Source: an uncultured Clostridia bacterium
GTDB lineage: Bacteria; Bacillota_A; Clostridia; Oscillospirales; Oscillospiraceae
Assembly (NCBI GenBank): GCA_946405325.1
Contig: CAMJGU010000004.1
Location: 1-13,626 of the forward strand
DNA length: 13,626 nucleotides
Reading direction: 5' to 3'
The translations under genes were made by a program, and so were the position numbers. This document shows positions 1 to 6,673 of the stretch, in pieces. The number at the start of each line of letters is the position of its first letter. Position 1 is the first letter of the stretch. The notes beneath the pieces are model-generated. The model was not told where the DNA came from and searched no databases. It saw nothing but the letters and a program-made list of their open reading frames with translations.

Positions 1-171
1 GTAGCTTTGCCGGGTGCCGATATTTGCGCCAATCGAGGCAAACGGCTCGCGCCCTTCCGCGACCAGCCGGGAAAGCTGCCGAGGGGAAACGTCCAACAGC
101 TTACCCGCGACGGCAAGCGGAATGTGATTGGGATACTTGCGTCTCAGTTCATTTGCGGTTTTCAGATCCAT
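1..171 (-). CDS. Excisionase-like helix-turn-helix protein, 3' end outside the window
   Basis: The reverse strand opens with ATG at 169-171, preceded by an AAAGGAG ribosome binding site about nine bases upstream, and stays open for 57 codons to the window edge. The visible protein has a predicted helix-turn-helix around residues 17-42, with the phrase VSPRQLSRLVAEG as the likely recognition segment, followed by SIGANIG. Small proteins of this kind sit beside serine recombinases in Clostridia and are thought to act as recombination directionality factors or local DNA-binding proteins. Its start lies inside the end of the next upstream gene (149-286), so the two are probably translated as a pair. 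The excisionase role is inferred from family and context; the missing C-terminus prevents a firmer call. Confidence 0.7.
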   Translation of the reverse strand, partial: MDLKTANELRRKYPNHIPLAVAGKLLDVSPRQLSRLVAEGREPFASIGANIGTRQSY

Positions 172-286
172 TCGCACTTACTCCTTTCTCCGTGCGCCAT
201 TGCTCAAAGGCTGCCTGATTCTTCGGTACATCGTAAAATCGGATAACGGCCTCCAAAAACGCAGCGCACAGTATTTTTTGCTCCAC
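149..286 (-). CDS. Small hypothetical protein of the element, start uncertain
   Basis: This reverse-strand frame encodes about 45 residues if the GTG at 284-286 is the start. It contains the phrase VEQKILCAAFLEAVIRFY, resembling short uncharacterised proteins I recall next to excisionase-like genes in clostridial elements. The frame is open further upstream to about 382 but has no ATG, and no good ribosome binding site precedes the GTG. A GGGAGG site at about 338-343 would instead feed a different frame. The gene may therefore use a rare start, or be frameshifted in its first third. It overlaps the start of the following gene by 23 bases, which suggests coupled translation. It has no recognisable domain and its function is unknown. 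Confidence 0.45.
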   Translation of the reverse strand: MEQKILCAAFLEAVIRFYDVPKNQAAFEQWRTEKGVSANGSENRK

Positions 287-412
287 ACGGGGGATCGTTT
301 CGGAATCACCCGAACAGCGCTTTTTCCTGCCAACACCTCCCTTCCAGTCAATCGTCCGGTGACCAGCAATGCAAAGAAAACCTCACCGTGACGCTTGAAG
401 GATGATAACCAC

Positions 413-441
413 AGTATAGAGTACGCTTTTTCAAAAGTCAA
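413..441 (-). promoter_or_regulatory. Leftward sigma-A-type promoter
   Basis: On the reverse strand TTGACT (436-441) and TATACT (413-418) are separated by exactly 17 bases. Transcription would begin near 406 and run into the small gene and the excisionase-like gene. This also argues against a reverse-strand reading frame that starts at 486, upstream of this promoter. Confidence 0.65.
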
Positions 442-480
442 CTGATTGACGATATAATCTACAATATATACAAATGATAT
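442..480. promoter_or_regulatory. AT-rich tract with imperfect inverted repeat, possible operator
   Basis: Between the two divergent promoters lies a very AT-rich stretch. Its outer parts, ATATAATCT near 453-461 and AAATGATAT near 472-480, are imperfect inverted copies (seven of nine positions match). The location is where a repressor could silence both directions, and the XRE protein encoded next door is the natural candidate. This is inferred from position and symmetry only. Confidence 0.3.
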
Positions 481-508
481 TGACAACGGTGACTCGATGT
501 GTTTTAAT
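480..508 (+). promoter_or_regulatory. Rightward sigma-A-type promoter for the XRE repressor and recombinase
   Basis: TTGACA (480-485, consensus) and TTTAAT (503-508) are separated by 17 bases, predicting a transcript start near 515. It is followed by an AGGAGG ribosome binding site at 524-529 for the XRE gene. Confidence 0.65.
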
Positions 509-537
509 GTGCTTGCGGACTACAGGAGGTGAAAAGA

Positions 538-1164
538 ATGGATCATGAGACCGAGCAGCTTCAGCAGTTGTATGGCGGTACGGAAATGATTTATGAACCA
601 GTCAACTTTGGAATGCGCCTTCGCCAGATTCGGAAAGAGCTCGGAGAAACGCAGGATGAATTTGCTGCGCGGATTGGCACATCCAAGCAGGTTTTGAGCC
701 GCTATGAGAGCGGGCAGCGAATCCCAAAGATTTCTTTGCTGGAGAAGTATGCTCAATCGCTTAATGTATCAGTTGATTATCTGATGGGAGGCAGCGAACA
801 AGAGAACGCTTTCGAAACAGTTTGTACGCAGGGGAGTAAGCCTTTCTATAAGATTTTTATTGATGTAACCATGGAAATGGGGCTACTGATTTCCGATATT
901 GTTCGTGTCACCGGTTTGACGGACCGGCAGGTGCGCACGATTATCTTTCGTAGAATGAAGGAAGCGCCCTTGCCAATCGCGCTCCAGCTTTCCAGAACGC
1001 TTGGTGTGCCACTGGAGACGTGGACGGGAAATACCGCATATAAAGCGGGAGAGCTTTCTGTTGAAGCGCGTGAGATTGCAAGAGAATACGATAAAGCGTC
1101 AGACAAGGATAAGGCGGTGATACGGACGATCCTCGAATTGCCGCAGATGGGAGAAGTGCCATGA
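538..1164 (+). CDS. XRE-family (Cro/CI-type) DNA-binding regulator
   Basis: The protein has 208 residues from ATG 538, chosen because AGGAGG at 524-529 gives eight bases of spacing; the in-frame GTG at 529 overlaps that site. Residues 24-84 form a typical Cro/CI helix-turn-helix with ETQDEFAARIGTSKQVLSRYE, ending in NVSVDYLMGG. Residues 114-163 look like a second helix-turn-helix fold (GLTDRQVRTII). The tail (about 174-203) is the helical segment common in phage-type repressors of Firmicutes. There is no S24 protease domain, so self-cleavage in an SOS response is not expected. It probably represses its own promoter and the leftward promoter, controlling the recombinase, whose ATG overlaps its stop codon as ATGA. 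Confidence 0.85.
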   Translation: MDHETEQLQQLYGGTEMIYEPVNFGMRLRQIRKELGETQDEFAARIGTSKQVLSRYESGQRIPKISLLEKYAQSLNVSVDYLMGGSEQENAFETVCTQGSKPFYKIFIDVTMEMGLLISDIVRVTGLTDRQVRTIIFRRMKEAPLPIALQLSRTLGVPLETWTGNTAYKAGELSVEAREIAREYDKASDKDKAVIRTILELPQMGEVP

Positions 1165-2717
1165 ATGCCGTTGTATACGCACGCTATTCCAGTCACCGGC
1201 AGGGTGAGCAGTCGATTGAGGGACAGCTTGCCGAGGCGCAGAAGTTCGCGGACGCGCATGACTTGACGATCATCCACGAATACTGCGACCGCGCCATGAC
1301 CGGCAGGAACGACAACCGCGAACAGTTTCAGCTAATGCTTGCGGACGCTGCGAAGCACGCCTTTGACGCACTGATCGTCTGGAAAACCGACCGAATCGGA
1401 CGCAACAAGGAAGAAATTGCGTTGAACAAGTATCATCTCAAGAAGAACGGCGTCAAAATCTACTATGTGGCCGAGGCGATACCCGACACGCCGGAGGGGA
1501 TCATTCTGGAGGCGGTCATTGAGGGCATGGCGGCGTACTACTCGGAGCAGTTGTCACAGAATATCCGGCGCGGACAGTTGGCAAGCGCGCACAAAGCGCA
1601 GAGCATCGGCGGGAACAGGCCTTTAGGATACAAGACCGGCCCTGACAAGAAGTTTTTGATTGATCCCGAGACTGCGCCGACCGTTCGATTGGTCTACGAC
1701 CTCTATGCGGAAGGCAAGACCATTGCCGAAATCGTGGAAATCCTCAATAACAAGGGGCTTCGCACGTTGCGCGGCAGACCGTTTACCCACAACAGCCTGC
1801 GGACGGTGCTTAAAAACGAAAAATACATCGGCGTATATACCTATAAGGAAGATGTTCGCATCGAGGGAGGAATTCCAGCCATTATTGACGAAAATACTTT
1901 TTATAAGGTGCAGGAACTTTTGAAGTACAACCAGAAAGCTGCGGCGCATAAGAACTCGAAGGTCGATTATTTGCTGACGGAGAAGCTGTTTTGCGGCAAA
2001 TGCGGTTCGATGATGGTTGGCGTCTGCGGGACAAGTAAGGCAGGCATACGGCATTACTATTATTCCTGCAATAAGCAGCGCAAGCGCCGCTGTGATAAGA
2101 AGCTTGTCCGACGCGAGTGGATAGAGGGGCTTGTACTGGATTATGTGATCGCGTTGGTAAAAGATGACGCTTTAATAGAGTTCATTGCCAAGAACACCTA
2201 TCAATACTATTTGGAACAGAATACGGAAACTGCCTATACGGAATCACTCCGAAAGGCTCTTGCAGACGTCGAGAAGTCCATTGCCAATCTAATTAAGGCG
2301 TTGGAGGCCGGTATCTTCAATGAGTCCACTAAACAGCGTATGGACGAATTGGAGGAGCAAAAGGCTGAGCTTCAGGGCGCGATTGCCGCCGCGCAGCTGC
2401 GGCAGGATCTGGGACTGAAGAAAGAGCATATACTGTATTTCCTGCATCGTTTTGCAGAGATGGACTATACCGACGAAGAATGCCAAAAGCAGCTTATTAT
2501 GACGTTTGTCAACTCTGTGTTCGTCTACGATGACAAAGTGGTGCTGACGTTCAACTACTCCGGCGATGATCGTACGATCACGCTGAATGAAATTGACGCC
2601 GGATTACAGCATGGCGTTCGACTGCCCCGCGCTATGTGCCAGCAATGTGCCCGTCGTTGCGCGATGCATCATTTTTTCATTCCGTCGAAAAAGTTGCATT
2701 TTCGCACTGTCTCTTGA
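1161..2717 (+). CDS. Large serine recombinase (site-specific integrase)
   Basis: This 518-residue protein integrates and excises the element. The resolvase-type catalytic domain covers about residues 1-140: YARYS at 6-10 holds the likely nucleophile Ser10, and KTDRIGR (75-81) supplies conserved arginines. The recombinase domain follows (about 148-255, with GNRPLGY). A zinc ribbon has Cys278, Cys281, Cys303 and Cys311, and a coiled coil runs about 360-412. Length and order match TnpX/phiC31-type enzymes. The ATG overlaps the stop codon of the XRE gene, so the two are co-transcribed. After about residue 478 the basic, cysteine-rich tail looks unlike the conserved end of the family as I recall it, and may be sequence read across the integration junction. 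Confidence 0.92.
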   Translation: MNAVVYARYSSHRQGEQSIEGQLAEAQKFADAHDLTIIHEYCDRAMTGRNDNREQFQLMLADAAKHAFDALIVWKTDRIGRNKEEIALNKYHLKKNGVKIYYVAEAIPDTPEGIILEAVIEGMAAYYSEQLSQNIRRGQLASAHKAQSIGGNRPLGYKTGPDKKFLIDPETAPTVRLVYDLYAEGKTIAEIVEILNNKGLRTLRGRPFTHNSLRTVLKNEKYIGVYTYKEDVRIEGGIPAIIDENTFYKVQELLKYNQKAAAHKNSKVDYLLTEKLFCGKCGSMMVGVCGTSKAGIRHYYYSCNKQRKRRCDKKLVRREWIEGLVLDYVIALVKDDALIEFIAKNTYQYYLEQNTETAYTESLRKALADVEKSIANLIKALEAGIFNESTKQRMDELEEQKAELQGAIAAAQLRQDLGLKKEHILYFLHRFAEMDYTDEECQKQLIMTFVNSVFVYDDKVVLTFNYSGDDRTITLNEIDAGLQHGVRLPRAMCQQCARRCAMHHFFIPSKKLHFRTVS

Positions 2718-2742
2718 CTCTCTCCGCACAGAAAAATTTTCT

Positions 2743-2764
2743 CATTCCGAACGCATTCCGAACG
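2743..2764. repeat. Perfect tandem duplication of an 11-base unit
   Basis: CATTCCGAACG occurs twice head to tail just after the recombinase stop codon, and CATTCCG also appears at 2678-2684. The position, between the recombinase gene and the chromosomal tRNA terminator, is where an attachment site would be expected. Confidence 0.6.
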
Positions 2765-2803
2765 CGCGGTTTGAGGTGTCCTTTAATTGCTCTGAAAAGT
2801 TAG

Positions 2804-2841
2804 AAAAACTCCTCGATTTCTTTCGAAATCGAGGAGTTTTT
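2804..2841. terminator. Bidirectional intrinsic terminator between recombinase and tRNA-Pro
   Basis: A perfect 17-base-pair stem (2804-2820 with 2825-2841) has a TTTC loop. A T-run follows on both strands, so it can end the rightward recombinase transcript and the leftward tRNA transcript. It directly abuts the CCA end of the tRNA. Confidence 0.9.
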
Positions 2842-2917
2842 TGGTCCGAGTGGCGAGACTTGAACTCACGGCCTCTTGACCCCCAGTCAAGCGCGCTACC
2901 AACTGCGCCACACCCGG
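2842..2917 (-). tRNA. tRNA-Pro, anticodon GGG
   Basis: The reverse strand folds into a complete 76-base cloverleaf. The 7-pair acceptor stem has one G-T wobble. The D arm is GCGC/GCGC with an AGTTGGTA loop, the anticodon stem is CTTGA/TCAAG with loop CTGGGGG, the variable loop is five bases, and the T arm has loop TTCAAGT. The discriminator is A and the 3' CCA is encoded. Positions 34-36 read GGG, giving a proline tRNA for CCC and CCU codons. It has its own promoter upstream and terminator immediately downstream, so it is a single-gene unit. The mobile element ends just beyond its 3' side. Confidence 0.95.
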
Positions 2918-2935
2918 ATGCCTCATAGCCTAGGT

Positions 2936-2964
2936 ATCTTACCACACCTCGCTGAGAATTGCAA
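2936..2964 (-). promoter_or_regulatory. Promoter of the tRNA-Pro gene
   Basis: On the reverse strand TTGCAA (2959-2964) and TAAGAT (2936-2941) are spaced by 17 bases. Transcription would start a few bases before the mature tRNA 5' end at 2917. Confidence 0.7.
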
Positions 2965-3033
2965 GCCCTATTTTTTGATTTTGAAAAAGAATTCTCGGTG
3001 TAAAGGGTCCGGGCTTTCTTTTTTGAAAGATGC

Positions 3034-3057
3034 AAAAAAGAACCTGCAATCCAGGTT
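3034..3057 (-). terminator. Weak intrinsic terminator candidate
   Basis: On the reverse strand AACCTG (3052-3057) and CAGGTT (3041-3046) can form a six-pair stem with a five-base loop, followed by C and six T residues. The stem is short and no leftward gene is seen upstream of it, so the function is doubtful. Confidence 0.3.
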
Positions 3058-3215
3058 TTCAAACGACCGCAAATCACCGCATTTTACGCCGCAGCCTGAC
3101 CGCTTATGATTTATGTAAATTCTATCATGTTCTGTCTTCGCCCGTACATTTCCCGTCTCTTCCCGCCTTTTCCGGACAATCCAAATCAATTTCAGGTTCT
3201 CTTGCGAAAAAATCC

Positions 3216-3245
3216 TGTGGAAAACGCTGTGGAAACTGTGGATAA
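3216..3245 (-). promoter_or_regulatory. Cluster of three DnaA-box-like sites
   Basis: TGTGGAAAA (3216-3224), TGTGGAAAC (3228-3236) and TGTGGATAA (3237-3245) lie in the same orientation. The last is the exact complement of the consensus DnaA box TTATCCACA; the other two differ from it by one and two bases. An AT-rich tract follows directly. This resembles part of a replication origin or a DnaA-controlled promoter, but no dnaA or dnaN gene is in the window. Confidence 0.5.
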
Positions 3246-3449
3246 CTTTCTGTAGTGTGAAATTATAAGATAATTTATGTAAACTTATTGTAACGCCCGG
3301 CACGTTGCTGTTCCGCCCGGCTGCCCCCGCCTTATCGCCCCGTGCCGTTCTGCCCATTTTTGAACCACCGGCGGAAAAGGGGCCGAAAATTTGCAAGTTT
3401 GAAAGCAAGATTACGTTTTGTAATTGTTCATTCCATTTCCGCCGTGCCC

Positions 3450-3478
3450 TTGCATTGTGGGCAAATCACAAATATAAT
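3450..3478 (+). promoter_or_regulatory. Promoter of the UvrD-type helicase gene
   Basis: TTGCAT (3450-3455) and a consensus TATAAT (3473-3478) are separated by 17 bases, predicting a transcript start near 3485. That leaves a 5' leader of about 28 bases before the ATG at 3513. Confidence 0.8.
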
Positions 3479-3512
3479 GATGCTGAAAACAAACAAGCGA
3501 GGGGCAGAGATC

Positions 3513-5666
3513 ATGTCAGGACTATTGCAGCAGCTCAATGAATCGCAGCGCAGGGCCGTCACCACGACGGAGGGCTATGTGCGCGTGATCGCGGGCGCGG
3601 GCTCGGGCAAGACCCGTGCGCTCTCGCACCGCTTCGCGTATCTGGTGAACGAGCTGGGCATTCTGCCCGGCAACATCCTCTGCGTGACCTTTACCAACAA
3701 GGCGGCGAATGAGATGCGAGCGCGCATCCACAACCTCACCGGCGACAACGACACGGGCTATATCTCCACCTTCCATGGCTTCTGCGTGTCCGTTTTGCAG
3801 GAGGACAGCAACGCCGTCCACTATCCCAAGAGCTTCCTCGTTCTCGACAACGCCGACATCGACGACATGCTGAAGATCATCTACGCCGAGCGCGGGCTGT
3901 CCTTGCGGGACATGACGTTCTCCCGCGCGCGGGATATGATCGAGATCCAGAAGTGTCTCAAGCGACCGGAATACTACCTCGACATGATCACCATGTCCCT
4001 TGACACGCTCCACGACAAGTACCTCGCCGCGGATACCACGGAGGACATCATCTTCTACGGCTATCTCTATCAGGAGAAGAAGTGCTTCGGCCTCGACTAC
4101 AACGACCTCATCAAGTTCTCGCTCTACATCTTTGAACAGGACGAGAACATCAAGCTCAAGTGGCAAAAGCGGCTCGAATACATTATGATCGACGAGTTTC
4201 AGGACATTGACGAGCTGCAGTACAGGCTGATGGAGGTACTGTGCGGTTATCACAACAATCTTTTTATCGTCGGTGACCCCGACCAGACCATCTACACCTG
4301 GCGCGGCGCGAACGTCAAGTATCTGATGGAGTTCGATCGGCACTTCCCCAAGGTGCAGACCATTCTGATGACGGAAAACTACCGCTCCACGCCGCAGATA
4401 TTGGCGGCGGTCAACTCGCTGATCTCCCGAAACCGCTTCCGCATCAAAAAGGACCTGCTCCCGACGCTGCCCGACGGCGAAGCCGTCGTCTGCCACCACG
4501 CCGACACCGCAGAAGCCGAAGCGGAGTGGATCGCATCTGAGATCGCGCGGCTCCGCGATACCGGCGTTCCGTACCGTGATATGACCGTGCTCTACCGCGC
4601 GCACTACATCACGCGAAACATCGAAGATGTGTTTCTGCGCGAGAAGATCCCCTACCACATTTACAGCGGCGTGCCGTTCTTCGCCCGCACGGAGATCAAG
4701 GACGCGCTCTCCTATCTCCGCATGGTCGCCTACAAGGACGATCTCTCGTTCCGCCGCATCGCCAACGTGCCCAAGCGCAACCTCGGCGAGCGGCGCATGA
4801 AGTTCCTCGAGGAATACGCCGCGGCGCACGATTGCTCGCTCTATGACGCGCTGCGCGCCACGGCGGACGAGGATGTGTTCAAGGGCACCAAGGCAAATCA
4901 GTTCATTCGCCTCATTGAACGCTTTTCCGACAACTACGCCGAGCGCCCGATCTCCGAGCTGCTCTCCGACCTCATGGATAAGAGCGGCTATGAGACGATG
5001 CTGCGCACCGAAGGCAGTCAGGAGCGGCTGGACAACCTTGCGGAGTTGAAGCAATCCGTGTTTGACTACGAGACCACCTGCGGCGAGGAGGCGATGCTCG
5101 AGCACTACCTCGCCCACGTCGCGCTGTTTACTAACAGCGACCTTGAGGATACCGGCGACAAGGTCAAGCTCATGACCGTCCACGCCGCCAAGGGGCTGGA
5201 ATTCCCCTATGTGTTTCTCTGCTCGATGAACGAGGGCGTGTTCCCGTCCAAAAAGACCGACTCCCTGCAAAAGATGGAGGAGGAGCGCCGCCTCGCCTTC
5301 GTCGCCATGACGCGGGCGGAAAAGGGGCTGTACTTGAGCGACGCCGAGGGCTGGAACCTGGACGGCTCACCCCGATACCCCTCCCGCTTTGTGCTGGACA
5401 TTGACCCTGCGCTTTTGCGTTACACCAGTCCGCCGCGGGAGTCGCTGATCCGCGACGCGCGGGAGTATATTGAGGCAAGCGAGCGGTATTTGCCGGAGTC
5501 GCAGGAAACGAACACCCTCGCCATCGGTCAGCGCGTGACCCACGCGGTGTTCGGCAGCGGCACCGTGGTCGACGTGGACGCAGACAGGGGCGCGCACATC
5601 GTCCAGTTTGACGATATGCCCACTCCGCGCGCGATCTCGTTCAAGGCAAAGCTGGAAGTCTTATAA
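3513..5666 (+). CDS. UvrD/PcrA-type ATP-dependent DNA helicase (superfamily 1)
   Basis: This 717-residue 3'-to-5' DNA translocase belongs to the repair and replication-restart family. Motifs appear in order: Q-motif LNESQ (8-12), Walker A AGAGSGKT (27-34), TFTNKAANEM (59-68), STFHGF (85-90), Walker B IDEFQD (226-231), GDPDQTIYTWRG (254-265), ENYRS (288-292), TVHAAKGLEFPYVF (555-568) and VAMTRAEKGLYL (597-608). The tail (about 671-717, GQRVTHAVFGSGTV) is the small beta domain that ends PcrA and UvrD. The ATG at 3513 fits GAGGGG at 3499-3504 and lies after the predicted transcript start near 3485; upstream in-frame ATGs do not. It is a single-gene unit with its own terminator. Whether it is the main PcrA of the cell or an extra paralogue cannot be told here. 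Confidence 0.92.
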   Translation: MSGLLQQLNESQRRAVTTTEGYVRVIAGAGSGKTRALSHRFAYLVNELGILPGNILCVTFTNKAANEMRARIHNLTGDNDTGYISTFHGFCVSVLQEDSNAVHYPKSFLVLDNADIDDMLKIIYAERGLSLRDMTFSRARDMIEIQKCLKRPEYYLDMITMSLDTLHDKYLAADTTEDIIFYGYLYQEKKCFGLDYNDLIKFSLYIFEQDENIKLKWQKRLEYIMIDEFQDIDELQYRLMEVLCGYHNNLFIVGDPDQTIYTWRGANVKYLMEFDRHFPKVQTILMTENYRSTPQILAAVNSLISRNRFRIKKDLLPTLPDGEAVVCHHADTAEAEAEWIASEIARLRDTGVPYRDMTVLYRAHYITRNIEDVFLREKIPYHIYSGVPFFARTEIKDALSYLRMVAYKDDLSFRRIANVPKRNLGERRMKFLEEYAAAHDCSLYDALRATADEDVFKGTKANQFIRLIERFSDNYAERPISELLSDLMDKSGYETMLRTEGSQERLDNLAELKQSVFDYETTCGEEAMLEHYLAHVALFTNSDLEDTGDKVKLMTVHAAKGLEFPYVFLCSMNEGVFPSKKTDSLQKMEEERRLAFVAMTRAEKGLYLSDAEGWNLDGSPRYPSRFVLDIDPALLRYTSPPRESLIRDAREYIEASERYLPESQETNTLAIGQRVTHAVFGSGTVVDVDADRGAHIVQFDDMPTPRAISFKAKLEVL

Positions 5667-5701
5667 AAAACGTGCCGTTCCATGGGACGGCACGTTTTTT
5701 T
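5665..5701. terminator. Bidirectional intrinsic terminator between converging genes
   Basis: A stem of about 14 pairs (5665-5678 with 5687-5700), with CGTGCCGT as its GC core, is flanked by A- and T-runs. It can end the rightward helicase transcript and the leftward SIR2-like operon. Its left arm overlaps the helicase stop codon. Confidence 0.9.
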
Positions 5702-5717
5702 CGATTCTCCCCCAGCG

Positions 5718-6650
5718 CTATCGCATCAGCTCTCCGATCTGCGCGATCGCTTCCTCATAAAATTCTCGGAAGCCCAGACTGCGCTCAAGCGGCGTGCCGA
5801 GTGCGCGGGTCTTGCCGCAGTGCAGCACCTCGACGCCCAGCACCTTCAAAAGCTCCTCTTTTTCGTTGATGCCGTCGCTCGACAGCTCCTCCGGGGCGAA
5901 AAACCACGTTTTCCCCGTGTCCGCCCGCTCCCGTTTTTTGCGATTCAAAAGCCACCACAGGTCGAACTCCGACACGTCGAAGCCGAAGCCCAACACGTAC
6001 ACGTCGCCGAAGAGAAACGCGTCCGCCCAGCTTTTGATTGCCGGGGTTTCGCCGCGCTCCTGCTCGCGCTTCCAGCGCGCGCCCTCGGCGCGGACGTAGG
6101 AGGTGATCTTCTCCAGCAGGTTCGCGTAATAGTAGTGGCCGAGGATCAGGCTGTCCGGCTTGCGCCCCTCTCCGTGGACGTGCCAGACGGGGATCTCCCG
6201 GGTCTTCCAGTTCACCTGATTGTAGGTGTAGAACAGGTACTTTGCCTCGGCGTGGCGGCAGCCGTCGGTGTGGCGGAGCATCTGGCGCAGCTGGGGATCG
6301 CCGATCGTGCAGTCCGGCTGCGCCGCCGCCTCCAGCTCATAGCTGAAGTTGGTGGTGAGGATATGGTCGAAGTCCATGTCCAGCAGCGTCCGCAGCATGT
6401 CCGTGTGTCCGGAGTCGCCCAGCTTGCCGTAGAGGATGTCGCCGGTCTTGCGCAGCTGTGCGCCCACCGTGTCGCCGGTGACGAGGATCGCCCGCAGCGG
6501 CATCGGCAGATGCAGCGTGCAGTCCTCCGGCAGTGAGGCGTTGCAGGAAATATCCCGGATCAGTTGGCCCCAGGAGCCGCCGCCGAAGGCGCGGTTGACG
6601 CCGTTGCCCAGCAGCAGCACCTGCGGACGTTTCTGCGTATCGTGAGCCAT
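5718..6650 (-). CDS. SIR2-like domain protein, predicted NAD-binding enzyme
   Basis: The 310-residue protein shows the hallmarks of the SIR2-like Rossmann fold: LLLGNGVNRAF (12-22, dinucleotide loop), ILTTN (97-101) with Asn101 at the catalytic asparagine position, WHVHG (156-160) with His159 at the catalytic histidine position, and LGFGF plus a following Ser and Asp (220-230). This matches the divergent SIR2-like families, several of which hydrolyse NAD in anti-phage systems. The deacetylase zinc cysteines are not evident. The start at 6650 has GGGTGG upstream; an in-frame ATG at 6701 would overlap the preceding gene. It is the last gene of the leftward cluster, 23 bases after the Suv3-like helicase. 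It is predicted cytosolic with no membrane segment. NAD hydrolysis is inferred, not shown. Confidence 0.8.
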   Translation of the reverse strand: MAHDTQKRPQVLLLGNGVNRAFGGGSWGQLIRDISCNASLPEDCTLHLPMPLRAILVTGDTVGAQLRKTGDILYGKLGDSGHTDMLRTLLDMDFDHILTTNFSYELEAAAQPDCTIGDPQLRQMLRHTDGCRHAEAKYLFYTYNQVNWKTREIPVWHVHGEGRKPDSLILGHYYYANLLEKITSYVRAEGARWKREQERGETPAIKSWADAFLFGDVYVLGFGFDVSEFDLWWLLNRKKRERADTGKTWFFAPEELSSDGINEKEELLKVLGVEVLHCGKTRALGTPLERSLGFREFYEEAIAQIGELMR

Positions 6651-6673
6651 TCGTCCCACCCTTTCGTATGTCT

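Larger units (their letters stand above)
1..2800. mobile_element. Right end of an integrated element with a large serine recombinase
   Basis: An excisionase-like gene, a small companion gene, an XRE repressor and a large serine recombinase are arranged around a divergent control region, which is the usual integration and regulation module at one end of clostridial integrative elements. The recombinase is the last gene before a chromosomal tRNA-Pro, so the element most likely extends leftward beyond the window. The right boundary is an estimate: it should lie between the 3' end of the recombinase gene and the hairpin at 2804, but no second copy of an attachment site is visible to fix it. Cargo genes are not in view, so prophage, conjugative element and transposon cannot be told apart. 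Confidence 0.65.
2965..3449. other. Intergenic region without a supported gene
   Basis: About 485 bases between the tRNA promoter and the helicase promoter show no reading frame with a ribosome binding site or recognisable protein. It contains a small hairpin at 3041-3057, a DnaA-box-like cluster at 3216-3245 and an AT-rich tract at about 3259-3293. The 11-mer ATTTATGTAAA occurs twice (3109-3119 and 3273-3283). Confidence 0.6.

Noticed and set aside
3200..3300. Calling the DnaA-box cluster the chromosomal origin
   Set aside because: No dnaA, dnaN, rpmH or rnpA neighbours are present and three boxes alone are not enough without skew data.
2968..3408. Leftward 146-codon open frame in the intergenic region
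   Set aside because: It has no ribosome binding site, domain-like pattern or plausible composition, and it crosses the DnaA-box cluster and a hairpin. Better read as noncoding.
3342..3512. Upstream start for the UvrD-type helicase adding 57 residues
   Set aside because: The predicted promoter at 3450-3478 would start transcription after this point, and the extra residues match nothing in the family. ATG 3513 has a fitting ribosome binding site.
3522..5270. Leftward 582-codon open frame opposite the UvrD-type helicase
   Set aside because: It lies wholly within a gene with every helicase motif in order and shows no recognisable domain of its own. GC-rich coding sequence explains its length.
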